Below the pieces are notes generated by a model. That model was given only the letters and a program-made list of their open reading frames with translations. It ran no database searches and had not been told where the DNA came from. Shown here in pieces: positions 42,408 through 49,957 of a DNA stretch of 64,000 nt. The translations under genes and the position numbers were made by a program. Within the stretch, counting starts at the first letter, position 1. Every line of letters starts with the position of its first letter. The DNA comes from Myxococcales bacterium (GTDB taxonomy: Bacteria; Myxococcota_A; UBA796; GCA-2862545). The stretch is from NCBI GenBank assembly GCA_019634415.1, contig JAHQVJ010000152.1, forward strand, positions 1 to 64,000, given 5' to 3'.

Positions 42408-43132
42408 CGATGTCGGACGCGCTGGACGGCATCGTGGTGGGCACTCTGGACGTCGGGGAGGCCGATCGGATCGTCCGGTTGCTCACGGCCTCCCTCGGCC
42501 GCCACTCGGTACTTGCACTGCGCGCCCGAGCGTCGAAGAAGCGGTTCGGTGGCTTGCTGGATCCCGGCACACAGCTCCGGCTTCAGCGAGGGCGTCGCCG
42601 GAGCGGGCTCGAGGTGGTGCAGTCGGCGGACCGCATCTCGGGCCCCGACGTCGCTCGCACCGATCTGATGCGGATCACCCTGGTGGCGTACGGCTGCGAG
42701 CTGTGCGCGGGGCTCGCCCCCGAGGCCACCCCCGCCCCAAAGCTGTACCGGCTGCTGCAGGTGTGGCTCGAGCTGTTGGAAGGGGAGACCCCGCCCACGG
42801 AGGCCAGCCGCCTGGCGCTGGAGGCCAAGGCGCTCACGTTCGCCGGGTTGACCCCAGCACTCGTGCGCTGTGCGGTCTGCAGCGAAGATCTCGACGACCC
42901 AGCCGTCTTCGATCCCGAGGCGGGGGGCGCGCTGCACGCTCGCTGTGGAGGTGGGGGCCACATCCTCGCAGCCACGGCCATCGAGCTGGAGGCCCTGCGC
43001 CGCACCCCGCTGGCGGACACCCCGCACCACCAAGTGACGTCGTCGTCCCCCTGGGTGCTGTCGGACTTCGTGCAGCACCACCTGGGGCGGGGCCTTAACA
43101 GTCGGGGCATGCTGGAGACCTTGTCAGGTTAG
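42404..43132 (+). CDS. recO: DNA repair protein RecO
   Basis: A 242-residue RecO. An N-terminal OB fold (GIVVGTLDVGEADRIVRLLT) and the basic ASKKRFGGLLDPGT loop precede a helical domain with the zinc-type CAVC and HARC pairs. RecO loads RecA with RecR. GTG 42404 overlaps the mgtE stop (GTGA); ATG 42410 is an equally possible start. Confidence 0.92.
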   Translation: MTMSDALDGIVVGTLDVGEADRIVRLLTASLGRHSVLALRARASKKRFGGLLDPGTQLRLQRGRRRSGLEVVQSADRISGPDVARTDLMRITLVAYGCELCAGLAPEATPAPKLYRLLQVWLELLEGETPPTEASRLALEAKALTFAGLTPALVRCAVCSEDLDDPAVFDPEAGGALHARCGGGGHILAATAIELEALRRTPLADTPHHQVTSSSPWVLSDFVQHHLGRGLNSRGMLETLSG

Positions 43133-43161
43133 GGCGACGACGTCGGAGCCGAGGAGGGACG

Positions 43162-43908
43162 ATGCGCCGCGGGATCGGGATCGGCTTGATGCTGTGTGGA
43201 GGGTGCGCCAGCTCGGTGCAGCTCCAGGGAACCGTCTACGAGTCGCGCGCGCGCGATGCCGGCCCGCTGGCGGGTGCGGAGGTCACGATCGTGGATCGGA
43301 CCAACGGGAACAGGCTCGCCCAGACGCAGACCGATGACGCTGGGTTCTTCTTCGTGGAGGTGCCCGAGCTCAAGGAGATCGCGGCGGAGATCCGCGGCCC
43401 CGGCTTGGCCACCACCACCTTCACGGGCACATCGGGTGCCTTGCAGGTCGTCGAGCTCGAGGAGCGAACCCTGTTCGGAGTGTCGCTCGAGGAGGTCCAG
43501 GCCGAGCGGGAGCTCTTCGCGGGGTGTCCCGGCGCCGACGGAACGGGGGCAGTGGTGTTCGGCGAGATGCGGGTCGAGGGGATCGTGGATCCGTACTCGG
43601 GGGAGAGTCCCACCACCAATGCCGGACGGGTGGATCTCCGCCGACTCCTCGAGGACGCCACCGAGGTCGTGGCCGAGGGCTGCTACCTCGACGACGAGGG
43701 GGTCGGCTACGATCCCAGCGCGTCGTTCACGGGAGCCACGGCACGCTTCGCCGTGTTCGGGCCCGCTCCTGGCGAGTATCAGCTCGAGGCCCGCTACCAG
43801 CCGTTTCCCAACGAGTGGCTCGGCAGCGTGTTCGCGATCTGGGTGCCAGAGGGAGACGAGCAGGTGGCCACCGCACTCTGGCCAGCATGGGTCCCGCTGT
43901 TCCTGTGA
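43162..43908 (+). CDS. lipoprotein with carboxypeptidase-regulatory-like domain
   Basis: A 248-residue predicted lipoprotein (IGLMLCGGC). The start of the mature chain, VQLQGTVYESRARDAGPLAGAEVTIVD, followed by TDDAGFFFVEVPE, fits a carboxypeptidase-regulatory-like/transthyretin beta sandwich, common in surface proteins. The C-terminal half is unknown. ATG follows GAGGAGG. Confidence 0.76.
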   Translation: MRRGIGIGLMLCGGCASSVQLQGTVYESRARDAGPLAGAEVTIVDRTNGNRLAQTQTDDAGFFFVEVPELKEIAAEIRGPGLATTTFTGTSGALQVVELEERTLFGVSLEEVQAERELFAGCPGADGTGAVVFGEMRVEGIVDPYSGESPTTNAGRVDLRRLLEDATEVVAEGCYLDDEGVGYDPSASFTGATARFAVFGPAPGEYQLEARYQPFPNEWLGSVFAIWVPEGDEQVATALWPAWVPLFL

Positions 43909-43962
43909 CGTGACTTGGCTCCCATCTGGGCTAAGGGCCCTTCGTGCACCAGGAGATCCCCC

Positions 43963-44256
43963 ATGGGCGAGATGATCACGAAGCCGGACGCCAACCCCTT
44001 CCTGCTCGCCATCCTGAACCTGATCCCGTGTGGTGTTCCCGTCGGCTACTTCCTGATGGGCCAGCAGAAGAAGGCGATCTTCGGGCTCATCTACGTGTGG
44101 GTTCCCAACGTCCTGTGCTTCGGGCTGGGAACGCTCTTCGCCGTCATGATGGCGTACGATGCGTATCTTTTGGGTCAAAAGCTCGCATCCGGCGAAAGTA
44201 TCGGCGAATTGGAGAATGGCCTCGACTTCCTCGATTCTGTTCCTGGGTTCAAATAG
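43963..44256 (+). CDS. small membrane protein, 97 aa
   Basis: ATG 43963 follows AGGAG by seven bases. Three hydrophobic segments: FLLAILNLIPCGVPVGYFL, AIFGLIYVWVPNVLCFGL and TLFAVMMAYDAYLLG; TM2-like but not assigned. The last 100 bases (44155-44256) are richer in A/T than their surroundings. Function unknown. Confidence 0.74.
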   Translation: MGEMITKPDANPFLLAILNLIPCGVPVGYFLMGQQKKAIFGLIYVWVPNVLCFGLGTLFAVMMAYDAYLLGQKLASGESIGELENGLDFLDSVPGFK

Positions 44257-44289
44257 CCGCCGAACCTAGGATGTCAGCAGAATGGCAGC

Positions 44290-44304
44290 TCGGGGCCGCC
44301 CCGA
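44290..44304. terminator. short GC hairpin before the PP2C gene
   Basis: TCGGGG, loop CCG, CCCCGA: a 6-bp stem 34 bases after the small membrane gene. No T-run; weak terminator at most. Confidence 0.3.
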
Positions 44305-44334
44305 AGGGCGTGGCGTCGGTGGCGAGGGGCGCGG

Positions 44335-44340
44335 TACAGT
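44335..44340 (+). promoter_or_regulatory. possible -10 element of the PP2C gene
   Basis: TACAGT, 45 bases before the TTG start at 44386, leaves room for a normal leader with GAGG. No clear -35 hexamer. Confidence 0.33.
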
Positions 44341-44385
44341 CATGTTGCGTGTGTTCAGCCCTCCGCCAGCGCAGGTGAGGTCCGG

Positions 44386-45582
44386 TTGACCGACGATCTG
44401 CGAACGAGCTTCGACCTGCCTCTGCGGGTGTCGATCCAGTCCGATGTGGGCAAGGTCCGAAGCAACAACGAGGACTCCGCGGGTCATGCTTGGCTGGACG
44501 ATGGCGCGCTGTTCGTGATCGTCGCCGACGGCATGGGGGGGCACGAGGCGGGCGAGGTGGCCAGTGGCCTGGCCGTGCGCGTGCTCGAGGAGGTGGTGGC
44601 CCGAGACGCCGACGTCGATCCGCGCGAGCGCCTCTACAAGGGGCTCCTCGAAGCCAACGACGCCATCCTGGAGGAGGGTAAGGCCTCCGGAACGCGCGGC
44701 ATGGGCACCACCGCCATCGCGGCGATCCTGAAGGGCTCCGAGGTGCACGTGGGGCTGGTGGGCGACTCTCGCCTGTACCACGTGCGCAAGGGGCAGCTCG
44801 TCTGGCGCACCCTCGATCACACCCGCGTGCAGGTGCTGATCGACAACGGTGAGATCGACGAGGAGGAGGCGCGTGAGCACCCCGAGTCGGGGATGCTCAC
44901 GCGCGCGCTGGGCCACAGTCGGATGGCCGACGGGCGACCGCTGGCCCCCGACGTGCTGGCCGAGCCCCTCTCCATCGAGGCCGACGACGTGCTGATCATG
45001 TGCTCCGATGGTCTGCACGATCTGGTGGAGGACTGGGAGATCAGCAAGATGGTGGCGGGGCGCGAGCCCTCCGTCGCCGCAGCAGAGCTGGTTCAGGTGG
45101 CTCGGGATCGGGGCGGGCACGACAACATCACCGTGGCCGTGATCACCGCTGGCTCTCGCTCGGCCGACTACGATCCGGAGTTCGTGCCGGTGTCGGCGGC
45201 GGATGCGACGCAGGAGACCCTCGAGATCGCCGATGATGTGGTGGACGAGTCGGCCGAGTCTGGCGAGGGCCTCAGCGCCGATCTCGACGAGCTTGCCGCT
45301 GAAGTGCAGGTGGAGGAGACCCGCGAGGGTGTCGTGCCTCCCGAGGTGGCCAAGGCGGCCAAGCGGGTGCTCGACGCCACCGAGAGCCCCCCTGGGAGCC
45401 CGGCCAGCTCCACTGGCAAGGCAGCGCAGAGCCCTGCACAGGCCGGTGCGGAGCCCGAGGCGGAGCCCAAGCGTCAGCGGCTGTTGGTCGGCATCGCCGC
45501 CTTCAGCTTGTTCGCCGTGATCGGAGTGGCCGCTGTACTCGTGGTGCTGGCCGTGGTCGCGACCTGGTTCGTGTCTAGCTGA
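44386..45582 (+). CDS. membrane-anchored PP2C Ser/Thr phosphatase, copy A
   Basis: A 398-residue PP2C. Starts at TTG with GAGG five bases upstream. Metal-binding motifs: GKVRSNNEDSA, VADGMGGHEAG, GDSRLY, SDGLHDLV, GGHDNITV. An acidic Ala/Pro linker (about residues 265-360) leads to a single C-terminal transmembrane helix (FSLFAVIGVAAVLVVLAVVA). It probably dephosphorylates targets of Ser/Thr kinases such as the one encoded at 3.9-5.6 kb. Its 3' end overlaps the convergent copy B by 8 bp. Confidence 0.93.
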   Translation: MTDDLRTSFDLPLRVSIQSDVGKVRSNNEDSAGHAWLDDGALFVIVADGMGGHEAGEVASGLAVRVLEEVVARDADVDPRERLYKGLLEANDAILEEGKASGTRGMGTTAIAAILKGSEVHVGLVGDSRLYHVRKGQLVWRTLDHTRVQVLIDNGEIDEEEAREHPESGMLTRALGHSRMADGRPLAPDVLAEPLSIEADDVLIMCSDGLHDLVEDWEISKMVAGREPSVAAAELVQVARDRGGHDNITVAVITAGSRSADYDPEFVPVSAADATQETLEIADDVVDESAESGEGLSADLDELAAEVQVEETREGVVPPEVAKAAKRVLDATESPPGSPASSTGKAAQSPAQAGAEPEAEPKRQRLLVGIAAFSLFAVIGVAAVLVVLAVVATWFVSS

Positions 45583-46594
45583 CCAAGGCGAGGATCGCGC
45601 AGATCAAGGCGATCACCAGCAACGCCGCTGCCACGGACCACCAGCCCCATTGACCCCGGGCTCGGTCCATCCACTCCTGCTCGGTGGGGATCGGCCCTGG
45701 CGACGGGGAAGCGGCCATCGGCGGCTTCGCATCGGCTGGGTCGTCCTCTGGGGTGAGCTCGAGATCGAGCTCGTCGGTGTGGTCCGGAGGAGGACGCAGG
45801 GCCGTCTGGGTGGAGGGATCGGGCGGCGGGCCGTCCCAGCTCGGGCCGTCCCAGTGGGCCAGGATGCAGGTGATGTTGTCGTGGCCACCGCGCTCGTTCG
45901 CCAGATCCACGAGCCGCTGGGTGATGTCGTCGATCTTCCCGTCTCGGGAGAGTGTCGCGAGCTCGTCGTCGTCGACCAGATCCGACAGCCCGTCGCTGCA
46001 GACCAGGATCCGATCCCCCGTCATCAGCTTCCACGACGCGGGCATGTGGTCGGGCTCCACCGGGTCTTCCTTGGGTGGCTTGCCCCCCAGGGCGCGCGTG
46101 ACCACGTGGGACAGCGAGGAGTGCTTGGCCTCGTGGGGCGTCATCTGGCCCGAGTCCACCAGATCCTCGACGAGCTTGTGGTCTCGGGTGCGTCCGACCA
46201 TGTGACCGTCGCGGAACAGGTAGGCGCGACTGTCGCCGGCCCAGCAGACGTGGGCTGCGCCGTCCATCACGTAGACCAGCACGGCGGTGGCGCCGGGCTG
46301 AGCCACCACGGCGGGATCGCACAGCTCCTCGCGCACGCGTGCATCCGCCGCTTGGATCGCAGCGCCGAGGCGCTCGTCCGGCGGGGGCTCGGCGCCTGGC
46401 TGCAGCAGCGCCTTCAGCGCGTCCACCGCGAGGCGGCTGGCTTCGTCGCCTCGTCCCATGCCGCCCATGCCATCGCACACGATCAGCAGCCGACCGCCTT
46501 CCTCGGTGTCCACCACCTCGAACGCGTCTTCGTTGCGCTCGTGGACCATTCCTTGGTCGGAACGGGCGGAGGTGCGGAGCTGATTCTGCTGCAT
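45575..46594 (-). CDS. membrane-anchored PP2C Ser/Thr phosphatase, copy B
   Basis: A 339-residue PP2C with the same layout as copy A: MVHERNEDAFEV, VCDGMGGMGRG, AGDSRAYLF, CSDGLSDLV and GGHDNITC metal motifs, a Pro/Asp linker and a terminal helix (SVAAALLVIALICAILALV). ATG 46594 was chosen; the frame is open further upstream. The two phosphatases are encoded tail to tail and probably arose by duplication. Confidence 0.92.
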   Translation of the reverse strand: MQQNQLRTSARSDQGMVHERNEDAFEVVDTEEGGRLLIVCDGMGGMGRGDEASRLAVDALKALLQPGAEPPPDERLGAAIQAADARVREELCDPAVVAQPGATAVLVYVMDGAAHVCWAGDSRAYLFRDGHMVGRTRDHKLVEDLVDSGQMTPHEAKHSSLSHVVTRALGGKPPKEDPVEPDHMPASWKLMTGDRILVCSDGLSDLVDDDELATLSRDGKIDDITQRLVDLANERGGHDNITCILAHWDGPSWDGPPPDPSTQTALRPPPDHTDELDLELTPEDDPADAKPPMAASPSPGPIPTEQEWMDRARGQWGWWSVAAALLVIALICAILALVS

Positions 46595-46660
46595 GGACGG
46601 ATGGTCCCCGAGCCCTGATAGTGCCCGTCTATGTGTCCCGCCACAAGCGAGGTCTCGTGG

Positions 46661-46690
46661 TTGACGGAGTCTGTCCACCCTCGGTACCGT
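46661..46690 (+). promoter_or_regulatory. sigma-70-type promoter of the EF-G-like gene
   Basis: TTGACG at 46661, an 18-base spacer and TACCGT at 46685 place the start near 46697, just ahead of the GGAGGG ribosome-binding site at 46700. Confidence 0.5.
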
Positions 46691-46712
46691 TGAAGGGTGG
46701 GAGGGCCGCAGG

Positions 46713-48851
46713 ATGAGGGCGCGGGGAGCCAGCATCATCGAGCGGATCCACCAGCGCGACACCTGGTGTCCCCGCACCTTCGCCATCCTGGGCCATCGGT
46801 CGGCCGGCAAGACGTCCTTGGGCGACCTGCTGCTCCAGGCCGCACGAGTGACACGTCAGGTGGGATCGGTGGAGGAGGGGACCTCCCTGCTCGATGCGTC
46901 CGCCGAAGCGAGGCGCCACCGGCAGACACTGGCCATCGGATCCGCCTGGCTGGAGCACGATGGCTCGGAGCTGTTGCTGGTCGACACCCCCGGTACCTCG
47001 TCCCTCAGCCACGAGTCGCAGCGAGCCGCTCACGCCACGTCGGCCTGTGTGGTGGCGGTGGACGCCGGCCAAGGCGTGGAGCTGGGGACCGAGCACGCGC
47101 TGCGCTGGGCGGAGGGGCGACCGACGCTGGTGGTGGTCACCAAGCTGGAGCGCTTGGGGGCCCTCGACGAGCTGATCGGTGAGATCGAGCAGGGCCTGGG
47201 CGGGTCGAATGCGGTTCGGGTGGTTCCGCTGCAGCTGCCCCTGTGGGACGACTCGGGTGGTCTGCAAGGCCTCGTGGACGTCGTCTCTGGACAGGTGCTG
47301 CGCTACGCCACCGACGGCAGCGGCGCGATGTCTCCCGAGCCGGTTCCTCGGCCGCTGCGGCCGGCTCTGGCGGCAGCGAGGGAGCGGCTCGCCGAGTCCG
47401 TGGCGCTCACGGACGACGTGCTGCTGGAGCGGTACCTCGAAGACCTGGGCCTGCCCGACGACGTGGTGGACCAGGGGCTGATCTCTGCGGTGCAGGCGGG
47501 GCGGCTCGTCCCCCTCATGCTCACGTCTGCGGGGCGTCGGATCGGAGCGATTCCGTTGCTCGACACGCTCGCACGGCTGGTTCCGTCGGCGTGGGCGCGG
47601 CCCGAGGGGTGTGTGCCTCGGGTGTGCACCGCCGATGGCGAGATCCGGGCGGTGGCTGCATCGGATGGCTTCGTGGGCGAGGTGGTGGCCGTGCAGCGCC
47701 ACGCGCAGGGCGAGTGCTTGAACGTGGTGCGCGTGTGTGCGGGTACGGCCGAGCGTGGTTCCTGGACGGTGCAGTCACCACGCGCTGCGATGGGACCGCG
47801 GCCGGCGACGGTGCGGGTCGACAAGCTCTATCGCATGCGGGGGCCCCGGCGGGCCACGGTGCGCCGGGCCGGGCCCGGGGCGTGGGTGGTGCTGCGCGGG
47901 GAGCAGGGGCTCGCCCCTGGCGACACCCTCACGCGAGGGGCCGCGCTGCAGGTGGTGGCGCCCACACCGCCGACGGGCCAGCTGGTGCGCTGGGTGCGGC
48001 CCGAGCCGGGCGATGCGTCGTGGGAGGACGCCGTGAGGGCCGTCGTGGCGGCCGACGCGGGCCTGCAGCTGCACAGCGATCCGAGCAGCGGCGCGTCGTT
48101 GCTGTCGGCGACCAGCGAGGGTCACCTTCGGCTGGCCCTGGAGCGCGTAGAGGCGTTGGGAGCGCGCCGTCCCACGGTCGCGCTGCCTCCGGTGGCCTAC
48201 CGTGAGATGCCGACTCGGGCCGTGGAGGGGATCGAGGGGGTGCACGAGGCCCGCGGTGACGGAGGGTTGGTCTCGGAGTACGGCCGCTGCGTGCTCGCGC
48301 TGCAGCCCACCTCCCACGAGCAAGCCCCCACCGTGGTGGATCAGCTTCCCGCCGACGACGAGGACCTGCCCCGACGGTTTCGCCCCGCCCTGTCCGAGGG
48401 CGCGCAGGACGCCTTCCAGCACGGTCCGACGGCTGGGTATCCGGTGGTGGGTGTGGAGATCCGGCTCACGGGGGGCGACTACGACATCCTGGAGTCCACC
48501 GACGCCCACTTTCGCCTCGCGGCGCACAAGGCGGTGCGCCTCGCCCTCGAGGCATCGGGCACGCAGCTACTGGAGCCCTGGAAGGAGGTGACGGTGGTGG
48601 TCCCGGAGGACAGCCTGCGCGCGCTGCTCTCCGACGTCGCCAGCCACCGGGGCCGCATCGTCGACATTCGCGTGGACGGGGGCGAGGCAGAGGTGGTGGC
48701 GCACTGTCCCTACCGAGAGCTGCGGACCTTCGGGGGACGGCTGGACGGTCTCACCTCGGGCCGAGGCACGTTCCAGTGCCGAGACAGCCACTACGACGTG
48801 GTGCCGTCGCATCTCGTGGCGGAGGCCATCGAGACATCGCAGCACACTTAG
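46713..48851 (+). CDS. elongation factor G-like protein with altered G motifs
   Basis: A 712-residue protein with the EF-G domain order. The P-loop GHRSAGKT (27-34) is intact, but the switch II motif is DTPGT at 91-95 (His replaced by Thr95), and NKxD is TKLE at 143-146. EF-G His in DTPGH activates hydrolytic water; its loss predicts slow or no GTP hydrolysis, and TKLE weakens guanine specificity. Domains III-V, including YRELRTFGGRLDGLTSGRG, remain recognisable. It is probably a divergent EF-G paralogue with a regulatory role, not the main elongation factor. A predicted promoter lies just upstream. Confidence 0.88.
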   Translation: MRARGASIIERIHQRDTWCPRTFAILGHRSAGKTSLGDLLLQAARVTRQVGSVEEGTSLLDASAEARRHRQTLAIGSAWLEHDGSELLLVDTPGTSSLSHESQRAAHATSACVVAVDAGQGVELGTEHALRWAEGRPTLVVVTKLERLGALDELIGEIEQGLGGSNAVRVVPLQLPLWDDSGGLQGLVDVVSGQVLRYATDGSGAMSPEPVPRPLRPALAAARERLAESVALTDDVLLERYLEDLGLPDDVVDQGLISAVQAGRLVPLMLTSAGRRIGAIPLLDTLARLVPSAWARPEGCVPRVCTADGEIRAVAASDGFVGEVVAVQRHAQGECLNVVRVCAGTAERGSWTVQSPRAAMGPRPATVRVDKLYRMRGPRRATVRRAGPGAWVVLRGEQGLAPGDTLTRGAALQVVAPTPPTGQLVRWVRPEPGDASWEDAVRAVVAADAGLQLHSDPSSGASLLSATSEGHLRLALERVEALGARRPTVALPPVAYREMPTRAVEGIEGVHEARGDGGLVSEYGRCVLALQPTSHEQAPTVVDQLPADDEDLPRRFRPALSEGAQDAFQHGPTAGYPVVGVEIRLTGGDYDILESTDAHFRLAAHKAVRLALEASGTQLLEPWKEVTVVVPEDSLRALLSDVASHRGRIVDIRVDGGEAEVVAHCPYRELRTFGGRLDGLTSGRGTFQCRDSHYDVVPSHLVAEAIETSQHT

Positions 48852-48928
48852 AGGGACCTTCGGGGCCGCGCTCCTGCATGCCGGGGGCGGTGGTGTTAGC
48901 GTGACATCAGGAAAATCAGGGGTGAGGC

Positions 48929-49957
48929 ATCGAGTCTACCGAGTCCGAGACGGAGGCACGGTCCAACGCTCAGCTACTCACGTTCGACGACAACGGTCAT
49001 CTCCGCGAGCTCGTCGGCGAATTCGGTTCCCACCTCAAGCTGATCTCCAGCGCGCTGGGGATCCGGGTGGAGCAGCGGAGCGCTGGCGTGGCCATCGAGG
49101 GAGATCCCGCGGGAGCTGCGGGCGTTGCTGCGCGTGTGCTGAGGGAGTTGTACAACCTGGTCGCGGGGGGGCACACGCTCCATCCGAACGACGTGACCCA
49201 CGCGGTGGGCATCCTGGGGGCCGATCCAGAAGCGGACCTCGCAGCCTACTTCGGCGACACCATCCTCATGACCAACGAGGGTCGACCGATCACGCCACGC
49301 TCCGGTGGGCAGCGCGCCTACGTGGATGCGCTGCGCAACCACGAGGTGGTCTTCGGGGTCGGTCCGGCGGGCACGGGCAAGACCTACCTGGCCATGGCGG
49401 TCGCGGTGGCGGCGCTCAAGCGCGGCAAGGTCCGGCGGCTGATCCTCACGCGTCCTGCGGTCGAAGCCGGTGAGAAGCTGGGCTTCCTGCCCGGTGACCT
49501 GTCGGAGAAGGTGGATCCCTATCTGCGCCCTCTCTTCGACGCGCTGGCCGACATGCTGCCCCACGAGCGGGTCACCCGCATGATGGAGCGACGCGTGATC
49601 GAGGTGGCTCCGCTGGCCTTCATGCGCGGCCGCACCCTCAATCAGGCCTACGTGGTGCTCGACGAAGCGCAGAACACCACGCGGGAGCAGATGAAGATGT
49701 TCCTCACCCGGCTGGGGGAGGGCTCCAGCATGGTCATCACGGGCGACACGACCCAGATCGACCTGCCTCGCAAGGGCGACAGCGGGCTGGTTCACGCCGT
49801 GCGCGTGCTGTCCGACGTGGAGCGGATCGGGATCGTGAAGCTCGGGAGCCGCGACGTGGTGCGGCACACGCTGGTCTCGCAGATCGTCGAGGCCTATGCT
49901 CGAGCGTCCACGGATCAGTCCCGAGACCGCGGCGGATCTGGGGCGAACCGCCGATGA
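48929..49957 (+). CDS. phoH: PhoH-like ATPase
   Basis: A PhoH-family ATPase (GVGPAGTGKTYLAMAVAV, VVLDEAQNTT, ITGDTTQIDLP). Coding clearly begins well before the first GTG (49067): LTFDDNGHLRELVGEFGSHL and a KH-like segment are in frame from 48980 on. No ATG, GTG or TTG exists between the in-frame TGA at 48923 and that point. ATC 48929, six bases after AGGGG, is the best start and gives 342 residues. It is the first gene of the phoH-pgpH-ybeY-prfB block, and its stop overlaps the pgpH start. Confidence 0.9.
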   Translation: MESTESETEARSNAQLLTFDDNGHLRELVGEFGSHLKLISSALGIRVEQRSAGVAIEGDPAGAAGVAARVLRELYNLVAGGHTLHPNDVTHAVGILGADPEADLAAYFGDTILMTNEGRPITPRSGGQRAYVDALRNHEVVFGVGPAGTGKTYLAMAVAVAALKRGKVRRLILTRPAVEAGEKLGFLPGDLSEKVDPYLRPLFDALADMLPHERVTRMMERRVIEVAPLAFMRGRTLNQAYVVLDEAQNTTREQMKMFLTRLGEGSSMVITGDTTQIDLPRKGDSGLVHAVRVLSDVERIGIVKLGSRDVVRHTLVSQIVEAYARASTDQSRDRGGSGANRR

